Below, in pieces: positions 45,925 through 60,582 of a DNA stretch of 64,000 nt; positions within the stretch are counted from its first letter, which is position 1; the number at the start of each line of letters is the position of its first letter. The DNA lies in NCBI RefSeq assembly GCF_033115175.1, contig NC_084834.1, forward strand, positions 13,241,294-13,305,293, read 5' to 3'. Made by a program: the position numbers and the translations under genes. This DNA comes from Lepus europaeus. Its lineage: Eukaryota; Chordata; Mammalia; Lagomorpha; Leporidae. The notes beneath the pieces were generated by a model. The model did no database searches. It was given only the letters and a program-made list of their open reading frames with translations, and had not been told where the DNA came from.

Positions 45925-46083
45925 ACATTGGGAAGCCCAGGTATAATCTACTGCCTTCCGCACTCATTAGCAGGAAGCTGCATCAGACGAGTGGAGTAGG
46001 CAGAACTCTAACCAGGCACCCTGATATGAGATGCAGGCATCCCCAGCAGTGACTTAACCCACAACACCACAATGCCCACCCCA
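45925..46083 (-). mobile_element. CSINE fragment (head half), minus
   Basis: 'gcactcattagcaggaagct', 'ctgatatgagatgcaggcat' and 'cacaatgcccacccc' form the head half of an old copy. Confidence 0.75.
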
Positions 46084-46525
46084 CAGAAACTCGCTCTTAA
46101 ACAGACTCTGGGCCTTGCCAATCGGTTGTAATGAACTGCCACGATGCTGGAGCACTGACAATGTTTCCTAAGCTATTGAGGAGGGGATGCATTCCATAAT
46201 CACGATAGAATCTTTAATTTTTGGAGAGAAGAATCCCTGGGCTACGGTCTCAAGAATCTCTTAAGCTTCCCCCACCCCACCTCACTTACGTGAGAAAGTC
46301 TAGAAGGGTCTCAAATGGTCCAAGTGCACTTTCTGTAGTTCAGATAAAGGTATGATAAAGTCTGCCTTGAAGGCAAATTTTTGCTTCAGAGAACAAAATG
46401 CTGCAAGTGTATTTCCAGTGGTACTTTTCCCCTACCTCATGCCCGGAGCAAGAGGAAATTTTTTCCCTATCTTCACCTTGATGGAATGTCTGATAGCAAA
46501 ACTCACTAAAATGTGAAAGCTCAGG
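46084..46525. other. Unassigned intergenic sequence
   Basis: No gene or repeat recognised. Confidence 0.4.
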
Positions 46526-46527
46526 GC

Positions 46528-46875
46528 AGGTGGTGCAGTGCAGTAGATTACGCTAACACTTGTGACAACAGCAGCCGGTACCAGATTGCCCATTCATGTT
46601 CCTGCTGCTCTAATTCTGATGCAGCTCCCTGCCAATGTGCCTGGGAAAACAGCAGAAGACGGCCTGATTGCTTAAGGCCATGTCACCCATGTGGGAGACC
46701 CAGAAGGGGTTCCTGCCTCCCAGCTCCAACCTGCCCAGCACCAGCTGTTGTGGTCATTTGAACCAGAGGATGGAAATCTCTTTCTTTCTCTCTCTCTTTC
46801 TCTCTCTCTCCAGCCCCCCCACCTCTTTTTTTTTCCTGCCTTTCAAATAATAAAATCTTTTTTTAAAAAAATGTG
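46528..46875 (+). mobile_element. CSINE, diverged, plus
   Basis: 'gcaggtggtgcagtgcagta' head, 'tgtgcctgggaaaacagcag' middle and 'gcctttcaaataataaaatc' tail. Confidence 0.82.
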
Positions 46876-46879
46876 GATG

Positions 46880-48145
46880 CTCCTCTAAGACTGAACTTCA
46901 GTTTCCCTGCACTTTCAAGGCTCAATTTAGTCCACATTTAGCTTCTAGCAATTTGCCAATTACTAAGAGTCCTCAATCCAATACTGGCTCCAGCAGCTTG
47001 AAAACCATTGCTCTCTGTATTCCCCTATCCAGCTCTCTGGGAGGTGGATCATCCTGGGACCCCAGTGCTCTGACAGATCTAAGAAGAGCTGCTGATTTGG
47101 GGCTCGTTAGTTTTTCTCCCTGCTGTGTTGATGGAGTGAAGATTTCCAAGGTCTTTGACTGCCAGCATAGAAACCAGAAATCCTGGTAGCGATGTTTTAT
47201 GCGCACACTACCTTCTGACCACATACACAGCTGAGTCCATCATCATCAATTTACACACAAGAAAGCTGACATTTAAAGAGACGAAGCGACCTCCCCAACG
47301 AGTGCTAACAGATGAAGCTCAAGTCTGAACTTGGACCTTCAGTGCCTTCCAGGACTCCTGTGGCACAGACCTTTATGCTTAGGCTTTAGTGCCCTTGAAA
47401 CAATTGGAAAGAAAATTTTCAGTTTGTGCACAGAGTTTGTGGTGTACTGTAAAAAGCACTGGACTGGGATAACACAGATAAATGTTGTCAAGTCTGACTC
47501 AGCCTCTACCTTGCTTTAAAGCTCAGAGAATTCTCAACAACTCGAGCCTCAGTTTTTCAACGTGCATCTGAAGCACAAATGAACCTGGTGGTTGCTGAGG
47601 TCTCATAACAATTCTGGTGGGGTTCAGTCCCTCCCTTGGAAGAGGAGAGTCTGCACACATGCGCATCCATCAGTGCTTAGGCTGAAAGGGGAAGTTACTT
47701 CTTAAGAATCTTCCTTGTAAGTGAAAAGGCTTAGCTTCCTTAACCCTTTAAATGAAGTGGTATTTTGCCTTCCCATCTGCTTATCTTATGGATGTGAGTA
47801 ATTTTTAGAACTTCACTTCCTTTTAGGTAAGCTCCTCTTTCAACAGCCCTTATGTTTTCTCTCTACAGCCATGACCAACCTCTGATGGGTTCAGCTAAAT
47901 GTCAGTTCTTCAGACAGGTCTTCCCTGAACAGACCCAGCACTTCCCCTTTCTGAACTGAAAATCTGTGTCCCTGTCCTTCGTGTAAGCCTTGCCTACACT
48001 CCTAGGGCTCAGAGCCTAGGACAGTGACTTGCAGAACTTTGACAATGATAGACGTGCTCTATAATCAACATGTGTGGCATTAGGAACATGGAAAGTGTTC
48101 AGGACAAGTGAATGAACTACTGAATTTTTATTCTAATTAAACTTC
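46880..48145. other. Intergenic sequence upstream of TMEM144, with two MIR fragments
   Basis: A plus-strand MIR piece lies at about 47,240-47,330 ('acacaagaaagctgacattt') and a minus-strand one at about 47,435-47,590 ('gcctcagtttttcaac'). No gene recognised. Confidence 0.5.
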
Positions 48146-48149
48146 CTAA

Positions 48150-48385
48150 TTGTTAATTGATTTGATAGACAGCTCCAGGGAGAGAGAGACCCTATTCTCC
48201 AGTTCACTCCCCAGAGCCCACACGGGTAGCAGGAACCCACAGCTACTGGAGCCATCACTGCTGTCTCCCAGGGCTCTCCCCAGGGTGTACATTAGCAGAA
48301 AACAGAGCCAGAGTTTGAACCCAAGCACTTGATAGGGGCTGTGAGTGTCCCATATGCCCTTACCCAGAGCAGTTCTAAATTAAAT
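48150..48385 (-). mobile_element. CSINE, degenerate, minus
   Basis: 'ttgatttgatagacagctcc', 'tattctccagttcactcccc' and 'cagagtttgaacccaag' follow reversed SINE order with many changes. Confidence 0.55.
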
Positions 48386-48955
48386 AAAGGCATGCTGCTA
48401 GTGTCCACCTGTTGGACACTTAGAGACCTACAGCAAAGTTTCCCAAAAATCTCAGGACCCTGCATTTTAATCCTTTCCTCTGGTGATATTTACAGGCAAT
48501 AAAATTTAGTAAGTATTGATGTGGAATACGATTCTTGAGTATGGCTTCACACTGGAGGAGGTTCTAAAATGATTCCTAAGACACACCCCCAGAGATTGTC
48601 TTTTCGTTGACCCAGTATGAAATTTGCTTATCGGTATTAAAAACAAAACAAAACAGCTCCCGGAGCCACTGTAACCTACAGCTAAGCCAGAGAGCTCTAG
48701 AATCTAAGTTTTCACATGGCACTAATTACATATTGCATTATGTGGACGGTTTGGATGCATTTGTAAAGCATGGGTAATCACCAGTGAAATCATGCGATAA
48801 CACAGGAGACGTTCATTAAATGAGCAGTTCACATGAATCTCTTGATACTCACCAGCTTGAAGAATCCCTCAGCCTCTTGTTCCATCCCTAAAAAACCACA
48901 GACAACACCTAGCTCCGCAGCAGGCTCGCGTTCCCTGAACAGCCACTTAAAACAC
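48386..48955. other. Sequence just upstream of the TMEM144 CpG island
   Basis: CpG-poor with no recognised repeat. It may hold distal promoter sites, but none is identified. Confidence 0.4.
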
Positions 48956-48959
48956 AAAA

Positions 48960-49400
48960 GCCTTTCTCCTTGGCCGGTTGATTGACAGCCAGCTGGGGCG
49001 GATGACCGGGAACACCTGCGGATTCCCTGCCGCCCAGGCCGCGGCGGGAAGGCGGCCCCCGCGGGCTGCGCGCTGCCGCCCTCCGGGTCACGTGCGCCAG
49101 AGCCCTGCCCTCCACTCCGCCCTGGACGAAGGCGGCTGTGCGGCAGGAAGCGGGAGCCGGCGGGCGGAGACCCAGGCGCGGGTCCCGCGTGCTGGAGCGC
49201 GCCCTCGCCTGCTGCAGGTGGGCGGCAGAAGTCCGGGCGGCGAGGCTCAGCGCGGCTCCCCGCGCCGGGGGTACCCGAGCCGGGCAGCGGCCCGGGACCT
49301 GCCCCGCGACCTCGCGGGGAGAGCCGGGGCGCAGGAGACAGACGGCCCGCGCTGTGCCTGTCAGCCAGGGGGCCGGCCGAGCTAGCAGGGAGGCTTGAGG
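48960..49400 (+). promoter_or_regulatory. TMEM144: CpG island, TMEM144 promoter region
   Basis: This roughly 440-bp block is very G+C rich with dense CpG (for example gccgcggcgggaaggcgg, ccgcgacctcgcgggg), while the flanks are AT-rich and CpG-poor. It ends just before the exon 1 splice donor at 49,491. No TATA box is seen, as expected for a CpG-island promoter with several start sites. The long frames through it on both strands reflect base composition. Confidence 0.88.
49087..49096 (+). promoter_or_regulatory. E-box GTCACGTGCG, CLEAR-like
   Basis: CACGTG at 49,089-49,094 with the preceding GT matches eight of ten positions of the CLEAR consensus (GTCACGTGAC), the site of TFEB/MITF factors at lysosomal genes. 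Occupancy is not shown, and USF or MYC family factors bind the same core. Confidence 0.45.
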
Positions 49401-49490
49401 AAATCGATGTGAAACTGAACAGGAAATCTTAGTTGAGGAGCGCAAGCTGTGTGGATCAGCGTGGGTCTGCGCGGAAGCTGAAGTTACTGG
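49300..49490 (+). other. TMEM144: TMEM144 non-coding exon 1 (5' edge uncertain)
   Basis: The strong donor TACTGG|GTGAGT puts the exon end at 49,490. The transcription start is not determinable and is placed only roughly within the CpG island. The 5'UTR continues in exon 2 at 52,485. Intron 1 is about 3.0 kb and holds an L1 3' end and an LTR-like element. Confidence 0.65.
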
Positions 49491-49708
49491 GTGAGTATTT
49501 ACTGATGGACGGACAGCAGTAGGAAGGTAAAAATGAATCCATCTTCTGTCTATAAAGATAATTGAAAATTGTTTTGTTTTGTTTTGTTTTTAGCCACATC
49601 TCAAAAGCAAAAAATAAAAATAAAAATAAATCCTTAAAAAAAATTGAAAATGAAAAAAAAAAACACCTGGTGTTAAATTGGAAATGGCATAGAAAATCAA
49701 TTTTTAAA

Positions 49709-50028
49709 AAATATCATGCAGGATCTCTGTCCTTAATGTGCTGTACACTGTTATTTAATGCTATAACTAGTACTCCAACAGTATTTTACACTTTGTGTTA
49801 CTATAAGGGGGCAAACTGTTGAAATCTTTACTTAATATATGCTAAACTGATCTTCTGTATATAGAGAATTGAAAATGAATCTTGATGTGAATGGAAGGGG
49901 AGAGGGAGTGGAAAAGGGGAGGGTTGTGGGTGGGAGGGAAGTTATGGGAGGGGGAAGCCATTGTAACCCATAAGCTGTACTTTGGAAACTTATATTCATT
50001 AAATAAAAGTTAAAAAAAAAAGAAAGAA
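49709..50028 (+). mobile_element. L1 3' end fragment, plus, in TMEM144 intron 1
   Basis: 'ggatctctgtccttaatgtg' to 'attcattaaataaaagtt' and poly-A. A short 5'-truncated insertion about 220 bp downstream of exon 1, with few changes from the 15.3-kb copy. Confidence 0.9.
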
Positions 50029-50034
50029 AATTGA

Positions 50035-51650
50035 AAAAAGAATGCGTGTGCTAAAGGTCGGTGGACACTTGGACTTACACATTAAAACAACGCTGTGTTC
50101 CGCTGAAAAGCAGTCTGAGCCTCATTGACAGGTCTGTGCTGAAGGATTGAGGGGGATGAGCTGGAAGTGACACTGCTCTCGTTTTTCACAAAAATCGCGT
50201 TGGTTTGAGGATTCTCCGTTTTCACGACTCCACACTGAGGTCAATCGCAAGCTCTCTGCAGTGCCCCGGAGCCGTGTGCATTCAACTTCATCTACCTAAT
50301 AAATACTGCGAGGTGTTCCCGCAGCTGCCAAAGTGCAGTTCCTCTGGTCTGATCAGCGCTTCCGTTTGTCCTTTGAATCCAGGCTGAAATCTCAGAGGCC
50401 AGTATCCTGTAGCAGAGTGTGCTCTGTCAAATGGTCAGCCACCTTCGGGCGGGCGGGCAGTCTCCGTGGACTCACAGAGGCTTTGTTCCGCTTTGCCTCT
50501 TTTCATTGACATAGAAAGAAATTGATTTCTTAGCTAACACTGGCTCATGCCTCTTCAGTCCTGTGATTGCCCCCCCAGATACCTCCTGCACCTCTGTCCT
50601 GTGGCAGCTCTGGAATCTGACCTTGGCTATAATCCACCTGCTTGATCCCTGAGCACTAAAACTGCTGCTGTTTTATAGTGTCTGCCAATACCTGTCTCTT
50701 CCCCCACAGCATCCCCACGCAGCGATGTGTTTTTGTTTTGTTTAACAGAGTGCATACAATTTCAAATAAATATTTTCCTTAGTAAAACTTACTGAAAAAT
50801 TTTGAGCTGACCCCTGTTTTCAGTGAGAGTGTCCATGATTATGACAAATAACATTTTGTAAGTAGTTGTATTTTTTGTTTTATCTGCAAGAAGACATGAG
50901 GAGCAATACATGGGCCTCTAAATATTTATCATTATAAAATAAAATGAGGAAGTGGTGACATCAGGTGTATTTTATTCATTATATATCCACAAGAAATTAT
51001 CACTGTAACATTAAATTTAGAGGGGGAAAAAGAGATTTATTTGTTTCCCATTGCAGAGAGTTTATTCCAAAGAGTCAATGAACAAAATATCGATCCAAGA
51101 TGGTACAGTGAGAAAGACTCTATTTACCTCCTTTGATACAATTCCGGTTGTGTTGTCTCTCTTCTCTTGTCGCTTGTACAGCTAAAAAGGTGAACTGTGT
51201 CTACTGTCCTGTATCTGGTTCTTGGTTGTTAGTGGTTTTGGGTTTTTCTTCATGGAGGAACCAAAACTTTTTATTTAGCATAGCAGTGTTGCCCAATAGT
51301 GCTTTTTGCAAAAGTGTTGTCACCTGCACTGTGCTGTATGGGAGCCACTGGCCACAGTGCTGAGTGAGCACCTGAAACGTGGTTAACGTGGCTGAGGAGC
51401 TAAGGTGGTTTTTCCTTTTCCTTAATTAATTTTAATGCAAGTGCAGTTATGCCTACGTGACAGGTTGCTACCAGGATCACACAGCACAGGTGGCCAAGCA
51501 GCCGCCCCATGCGGCTCTGCTGATCATTGAATTGGGCCTTCCGCACCTGCAGATCTTCTACAGGATTCTCCAAGTGTTTCTTCCAGCAGTGCAGTTGCTG
51601 CAAGTGGTAACAATACACAGGTTTATAACTTTGTACCTCCTATGCGCGTA
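50035..51650. other. TMEM144 intron 1, non-repetitive part
   Basis: No alternative exon or repeat family recognised. Confidence 0.45.
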
Positions 51651-51654
51651 CTGC

Positions 51655-52045
51655 TGAGAAAGAAAAGTGCCTTTCTCTGTGGGGATCCTGAGTGTGCAGC
51701 AGCAGTGTAGGCCCTTAATGCTAGGAAAATGGCACAGTCTTATCTACGGCACGATCTACACCCTGGACACTATCCTAGGCTCTGGGGGACTCTAGTCCCC
51801 TCCCACCTGTTGGAAGCCAGGTGCTGCCATGGCCCAACCACAGGTGTCAGCTTCACCCCCACCCTAATGGGATTCCCTGCCCTTCCCCCACTACAACAGT
51901 TTAGCAGGACCTGTTCTTGAACACATGGCTTGTGCGCTCTCTCTCTCTCTCTTTCTTGCCCTCTCGCCCTCCCCCACCCGACAATAAACCCTTTCCTCTA
52001 ACTCCAGTGTTTAGTATGGTTTGTGGTGACCTTACACTTAAGCCC
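51655..52045 (+). mobile_element. Solo-LTR-like element, plus, in TMEM144 intron 1
   Basis: 'gaacacatggcttgtgcgct', a CT block, 'gacaataaaccctttcctct' (poly-A signal) and 'gtatggtttgtggtgacc' are laid out like the R/U5 part of retroviral LTRs. The edges are uncertain, no internal viral genes are near, and the ERV class is not assigned. Confidence 0.55.
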
Positions 52046-52089
52046 AAGTCTGAACTATAACAAAAGCTTTTGCTAATAAGACACTTAAT

Positions 52090-52170
52090 AGTTCTCAAAG
52101 CATTTAAGATGCTTTCTCATTTGATTGTCGCAATAGCCAATTGAAGTAAACAGAGTCATACCAGTCTACC
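52090..52170 (+). mobile_element. MIR fragment, plus
   Basis: 'tctcaaagcatttaagatgc' and 'tctcatttgattgtcgcaat' are short MIR core sequence. Confidence 0.5.
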
Positions 52171-52455
52171 TACATAGGAGAATTTTTTCATAATGTAATA
52201 AAAATTGGACCCAAATTTGGAAGAAGTTTTGATTTCAAGATCTGGAAACTTTTTTTTTTTTTAATTTTATGTTAGTAATAAAAATGAAATGATCTGTTGG
52301 TATTATAAATGAAAGCAATGAACATATAGTATAAACATACTATATAATTGTATAATGTCTTAGCTATCTGTGAAAAGGACTCATAGCATACTTTTGAAAA
52401 ACTGAATAGATATCATGTCTTAATCATAACTTGTTCACAGATTCAGGACTTCTGA

Positions 52456-52647
<192 letters not shown>

Positions 52648-52751
52648 TAACATTTCCATTATTGTCAACCTTTCATTATTTTTAAAATGTGAAGTTCTTA
52701 TTCCTTGGTATTTTAAAAATGATATCTACAAAAATGAATTTTGTTGGCATG

Positions 52752-53065
52752 GGCATTTGGCCGAGTGATTAAGATGCAAGTTGTCCTGTCAGAATGCCTG
52801 GGTTTAAGTTCCAGCTCCGCTCCCAGTTCCAACTGCCTATTAATGTGCACCCTGGGAGGCCTTGGTGATGGCTCAAGTGGTTGGTAGTTGGGCTTGTGTC
52901 ACTCATGTGGGAGACAGATCTGGATTGGCTCCTAACCTTGGCCCAGCGCTAACTGTTAGGGATATGTGAGGAGTGAACCAGACAATGGTCTCACTGTCTG
53001 TGTGTGCGTGTGTGTGCGTGTGTATCTCCATCTCCCTCTGCCTCTCAACTACATAACAAAAAATG
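52752..53065 (+). mobile_element. CSINE, diverged, plus, in intron 2
   Basis: Head 'ggcatttggccgagtgatta', 'ccaactgcctattaatgtgc' middle and a (TG)n plus 'cctctcaactacataac' end. Confidence 0.8.
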
Positions 53066-54055
53066 GATAAATTCTGTTGCACCTGTTGCCTAATGAATAG
53101 AGCTTAAGAGAAGTCATTTGCTAATGCTCCTGCCAGTTTGTCTGAGTTGGTCAGTATAGGCTTACCACTAACTTGTGTTTCATGGTAAAGCTAGGATGAG
53201 TGCTGTCAAGGAAGCTTTGTAGCTATATCGTTTATGTTCATAAGAGAAGGAAATTATAGACAGTTATAATAATAGCAGTTTGGAAAACACAGATTTCAAA
53301 GACAGTTGATAAATTAGAGGACAATCTGGCCATAGCGTGAATTTTGTGCTTGTTTGTGTGCAGCTTTGTCTCTAAAAAACAACTGGAAGAACACAGAAAA
53401 TTCTGCCCACATGAATGAAGATGGTGATTATACACAAAAAGCAGATGTGTACATACACACACCTACCTCCATCTGGAGCCATAGCTCTCCATCCACTAAC
53501 TTTACAATAGTTCACCAGCTGCAAATCTGATTCCTGTTTCCACAAGTGAACTTCCAGTTCCAGTGTCAGTTTAAAGTGTATATTCATTGTAGAATTCATG
53601 CATTTAACCCATTAACCCATTGACCAGTTACAACTAAACTATGCTTTTTATAAGATTACCATTTTTCTTGATACATTGCTGATAAAGTTTTTGAGTATTG
53701 TTCCCCAACATATTGCCTATATACTCTATGGTTTTTATTGCTTGAGGTTGTACAATGCAATGATTTTCAGGAATGCACATCACGTTAACACAACATTGTG
53801 GTGTGAATTTTACAGAAAGAGAAGCAATAACATGTTTATCTACCTGCCTTCCATACTGAAGCCAGGAGAAGGACCTGGAGATATTACAGTGAAGTCCCAC
53901 ATAACATGTGTTCTTGCCCCCAATGTCTTGTCTCCATGCTACTTAAAGTAAGATTACAAATCTGTTTCCTCCTGAGACAAGAATTTCTATTTTTCTTTGA
54001 AATTGTGAAAGAATGAAAACTACTAACAAAAAACAAGATGGAATTCCTGGCTTTT
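53066..54055. other. TMEM144 intron 2, non-repetitive part
   Basis: Frames up to 91 codons show no known protein, and no repeat is recognised. Confidence 0.45.
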
Positions 54056-54059
54056 AAGT

Positions 54060-54160
54060 CTTTCATAATTAGCTGTGTCATCCTGTGCAAGTCTTAACCA
54101 GCTCTTTTGTTTTCAGTTTCTCATTTCTAAATTGAAGAATTTATAAGATGAACTTCCTGT
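54060..54160 (-). mobile_element. MIR fragment, minus
   Basis: 'ctgtgtcatcctgtgcaagt' and 'tttcagtttctcatttctaa' are reversed MIR. Confidence 0.6.
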
Positions 54161-54664
54161 TCATCTCTGAGATACTGCCCTTTTGTCTTAGAGGTTAGCA
54201 GCCAATTTTCTGTCTCTCCTCTGTATGGCAATAAATAGACCTAGACAAAAATCTGGCAAAGTTACAGTCAAAAGTAGTATGCTCAGCTGTACTTGCCTCA
54301 GTGTTTCTTTGATTCTCTAAGATTTCTGTATTATTCCCCAAATCCGCGATGACACAGAAGCTGGAGAGATGTACGGATATAAGTCTTAGCACCAGCTGAT
54401 GTTCATGTAACTGGCAAATGGCAACTCAGGGCATAGAAAGCAGAGTAACCCTGATCCAGAGAAACTAATTCCCGTGTCTGTGTTGTCTGGCTCATCTTGG
54501 GCATTAACCTTTATGGGAGCCTCTGTGTGGCTGTCAACGACATGATTTCTACCCTAGAGAGGGTTTTTCTTAATGATCCCTGGATGTTTTAATCACTGTT
54601 TTAACTGTGCTGTTCTGTTATCAATGCCATTTATATGATGGACGGCACTCTGATTTATTGTTTT
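54161..54664. other. TMEM144 intron 2, unassigned part
   Basis: No repeat or exon recognised. Confidence 0.4.
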
Positions 54665-54950
54665 TATTTTTATTTTCATTTTATTTGAAAGGCAGAGATG
54701 GAGACAGAGATCACTATCTGCTGGTTCTGTCTCTAGTGCCAGTCACAGCCAGAGTTGGGCCAGGCTGAAGTCAAGAGCCCGGAACCCAATCCCAGTCTCC
54801 CACATGGGTGACAGCTACGTGAGTACTTGAGCCATCACCTGCTGCTTCTCAGTGTGTTAGCAGGAAGCTGGAATCTGAAACAGATAGCTGGGACTCACAC
54901 TAAGCAGTCTGATACAGGATGCAGGCACCCCTAGTGGCGACTTAAAAACA
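54665..54950 (-). mobile_element. CSINE, minus, in intron 2
   Basis: 'tattttcattttatttgaaa' tail, 'actatctgctggttctgtct' and 'ggatgcaggcacccctagtg' head side. Confidence 0.8.
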
Positions 54951-54959
54951 TCAAACACC

Positions 54960-55311
54960 GGCCGTGGCTCAACAGGCTAATCCTCCGCCTTGCGGCGCCG
55001 GCACACCGGGTTCTAGTCCCGGGTGGGGCGCCGGATTCTATCCCAGTTGCCCCTCTTCCAGTCCAGCTCTATGCTATGGCCCGGGAAGGCAGTGGAGGAT
55101 GGCCCAAGTCTTTGGGCCCTGCACCCGCATGGGAGACCAGGAGAAGCACCTGGCTCCTGGCTTCGGATCAGCACGATGCGCCAGCCACAGCGGCCATTGG
55201 AGGGTGAACCAACGGCAAAAAGGAAGACCTTTCTCTCTGTCTTTCTCTCTCTCACTATCCACTCTGCCTGTTAAAAAAAAAAAAACAAAAAAACAAACAA
55301 AAAAAACACAC
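54960..55311 (+). mobile_element. CSINE, full length, plus, young, in intron 2
   Basis: 'ggccgtggctcaacaggcta' to 'ctgcctgttaaaaaaaa' plus an A/C-rich tail. The short duplication caaacacc lies at 54,952-54,959 and 55,312-55,319. Confidence 0.93.
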
Positions 55312-55349
55312 CAAACACCTACCCCTGAGTGTGATTTCGAAGTAAAAAA

Positions 55350-55640
55350 ACCGCAGCCTGCAGCGCTGGCATTCTATATGGGCACTAGTTCAAGTTTTGG
55401 CTGCTCCACTTCTAATCCAGCTCTCTGCTGTGGCCTGGGGAAGAGGTAGAAGATGGCCCAAGTGCTTGGGCCTCAGCACCCGAATGGGAGACACAGAAAA
55501 AGCTCCTAGCTTTTGATCGGCGCAGCTGCATTCATTGTGGCCACTGGGGAGTGAACCAGCCGGAGGCTTTTCTCTCTTTGTCTCCCTCTCACTGTCTTTA
55601 ACTCTACGTCTTAAATAAATACAATCTTTTCTAAAAAAGA
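55350..55640 (+). mobile_element. CSINE, 5'-shortened, plus
   Basis: 'cctgcagcgctggcattcta', 'gatggcccaagtgcttgggc' and 'cgtcttaaataaatacaatc'. Confidence 0.88.
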
Positions 55641-55669
55641 GAACGTTATGCAGAAACACAGTGTGTATA

Positions 55670-55865
55670 GATAGACTTCAGAATCAAACAACCTGGGCGT
55701 AAATTCCCGTCCTGCAAACTTCTAGCTGTTTGGTCAGATTGCCTAATCTCAGATTGATTTTCTTTGTCTCTGAGTTAGGATTAATTATTATGCAGAGGAG
55801 TTGTAAGAATGAAATGTGGAAGTGCCTGGCATACAGACATTCAATAAGTTGTGGTCATGCCTATG
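55670..55865 (-). mobile_element. MIR SINE, minus
   Basis: 'cttctagctgtttggtcaga', 'ggagttgtaagaatgaaatg' and 'gtgcctggcatacagacatt' are in reversed MIR order. It ends about 80 bp before exon 3. Confidence 0.75.
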
Positions 55866-55920
55866 ATATCTCATTGATAGTCCAAAGTTCAAATTTACTC
55901 AAATCAACTTGATCCAATAG

Positions 55921-57425
<1,505 letters not shown>

Positions 57426-57429
57426 GCCA

Positions 57430-57725
57430 TTTGGTAGGCAGAGAGCGAGCCAGAGAAGGAGACAGATGAGAGTTCCCATCCACTTCTTCACTCACTGAAT
57501 ACACTCAGTAGCCCAGACAGGGCCAGGTTGAAGTGAGGAGCTAGGAATTCCATCCAGGTTTTCCATGTGGGTGGTGGGGAACCAGTCACTTGAACCATCA
57601 CCTGCTGCTTCCCAGGGTGTGCGTTACAGGAAGCTTGTTGGAGTTAGGCGACAGAGCCAGGTATCAAACCCAGGCACTCCAGTGTAGCATGTGGGCATCA
57701 TAACCACTGGGCAAAACAGCTGCTC
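57430..57725 (-). mobile_element. CSINE, minus, in intron 3
   Basis: 'catttggtaggcagagagcg', 'catccacttcttcactcact' and 'aaacccaggcactccagtgt'. Confidence 0.8.
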
Positions 57726-58395
<670 letters not shown>

Positions 58396-58659
58396 TAACA
58401 GCAGTCAAACTGTTTAAACTCAGATTCACTACACCCTTACTCTCTATGTAAGGCGACAGCTAAGGACTGGGCTTCCAGAGAGTAATAACATCTTATTCTT
58501 AATCTCCTAGGGATGACAGCTGGTGAAGTACACACATCAAATATGCCACCTGTAATCATCACTCGGTCTAAATTCCTCATAAGTAGTCCAGATATTTGCT
58601 CAAAATCTATAGCTAGGAAACAGAAGTGGGGAGAAAAAGAAAGCACTGATGTTTATTTC

Positions 58660-58845
58660 CGCTTTCCATTGTGTGAGAGTTGATGGGCATGTCTAATGTA
58701 CACTCTCACTTCATTTTCACAAAAGCCTGAGGTAAACATGACCTCTTAGAAGAGCTGATACACATAGGGATTGAGTCATCTGCTGAAGGCTGCAAAACTA
58801 GTAAGCCAGGATCCAAGCCTGGCCTACCAGTTCTAGGCACATATT
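58660..58845 (+). mobile_element. MIR SINE, plus, in intron 4
   Basis: 'cattttcacaaaagcctgag', 'gctgcaaaactagtaagcca' and 'ggatccaagcctggcctacc' follow MIR order. Confidence 0.8.
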
Positions 58846-59875
58846 TTCTCTAGCTAAAGATCACAGCCATGTTTACAAACATGCCTATCCGTGTTTCATA
58901 TACTGCTATGTTCATACACTGCTTAATTCCACTCTGGTCAACCATGGACCCCATGTTTGACAATAGTCACATAAGATTATATCACTTAGTGATGTCTTGC
59001 TATCTTAGATTCCATAAGTATACTCAATAGTGTTCCCACAATGACCACATGACTTAAGTATACATTTCTCAGGATGTACGCCGTCATTGGTGATGCGTGA
59101 CTATGTTGTTGCTGACTACTTTAACACTATAATGGCAGGATTGAGCAGTTGCAAGAGATTATCTGCCCCCAAAACCTAATATATTTCTCTCTGGCCTTTT
59201 AAGAAAACTTTTGCCAACCCCAGCTCTCCAGCTGTGCTGAATAGTAGGGTAGGTGGAAGCCTCATATGACCAACATATTTAAACCTAAATTAGTGAAAAT
59301 TTGGTGACATAAAATTCTGTTTCCCGTAGCATTAGCCATGTCTCAGGTGCTTGTAGCCACATGTGGTGGGGGGCTACACTGTTGTTCCGTGTAGATGCAG
59401 ACTAGCTCTGTTATCACGGGAAGTTCTGTTGGACCCAGTCAGCATTCAAAGTGACACTGAAGTCGAGTTTGGGTAAAGTAGAATGGAGTATGTCATTCTC
59501 ACCTTACTTTGCAGCTCTCCTTCCACTCAGCATATTATCACCACTTCTGTATAACAAAATAGGTGGACTCATTACCCTCTAATACAGTCTTTCCTGCCCT
59601 TGACTCATGCCCCAACCTGCTTTGTATAAATGCTTGTTTTCTTTTGGTTCTTGCTCCCTTTTCTCTTGCCTTGGATGGTACAATGTGATTCTTGGTGGTT
59701 ACCGTGGCAATAACCAGGAAAGAAAAATAAGAGTTTAAAGTGACTTCTAAGAATAGAAATTGTCAGGCAAGACATTATTTAGAACTATTTCAATACTGTA
59801 TGAAATGCAGCCAGTTCATTAGCAGTCAGCTAACCATTTGAACTACCTCTTCCTCCTTCTTCATTAGTCTTAATA
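58846..59875. other. TMEM144 intron 4, unassigned part
   Basis: No repeat or exon recognised. Confidence 0.45.
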
Positions 59876-59879
59876 AGAA

Positions 59880-60062
59880 AGGGAGATTCACAAGTACTTT
59901 TGCATATATTAACTTGCTTAATCTTCATAACCTATAAGGTAGATCCAAGCATTAACTCCATTTTAGCCATAGGAAATTGAGGCACAGAGAAGGTAAAAAC
60001 CAAGCTCACACTAAGAGAACTAGAATTTGAAACCAGGAATTTGGCCCACACTTCGTGCATGG
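59880..60062 (+). mobile_element. MIR SINE, plus, in intron 4
   Basis: 'atattaacttgcttaatctt', 'aggaaattgaggcacagaga' and 'gaatttgaaaccaggaattt'. It ends about 37 bp before exon 5. Confidence 0.85.
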
Positions 60063-60085
60063 CAACAATATCCAATTTGATGTGA

Positions 60086-60582
<497 letters not shown>

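Noticed and set aside
48909-49445. 178-codon minus and 135-codon plus frames across the CpG island
   Set aside because: Arg/Ala/Pro/Gly-rich translations on both strands are typical of CpG-island composition. The region is promoter and 5'UTR.
52752-52830. tRNA-like sequence in TMEM144 intron 2 ('ggccgagtgattaagatgca')
   Set aside because: It resembles tRNA B-box context only because it is the tRNA-derived head of a SINE. No full cloverleaf is present.
54964-55449. 161-codon frame in TMEM144 intron 2
   Set aside because: It translates straight through two adjacent SINEs. Near-identical frames occur in the SINEs at 19.5, 32.4 and 42 kb.
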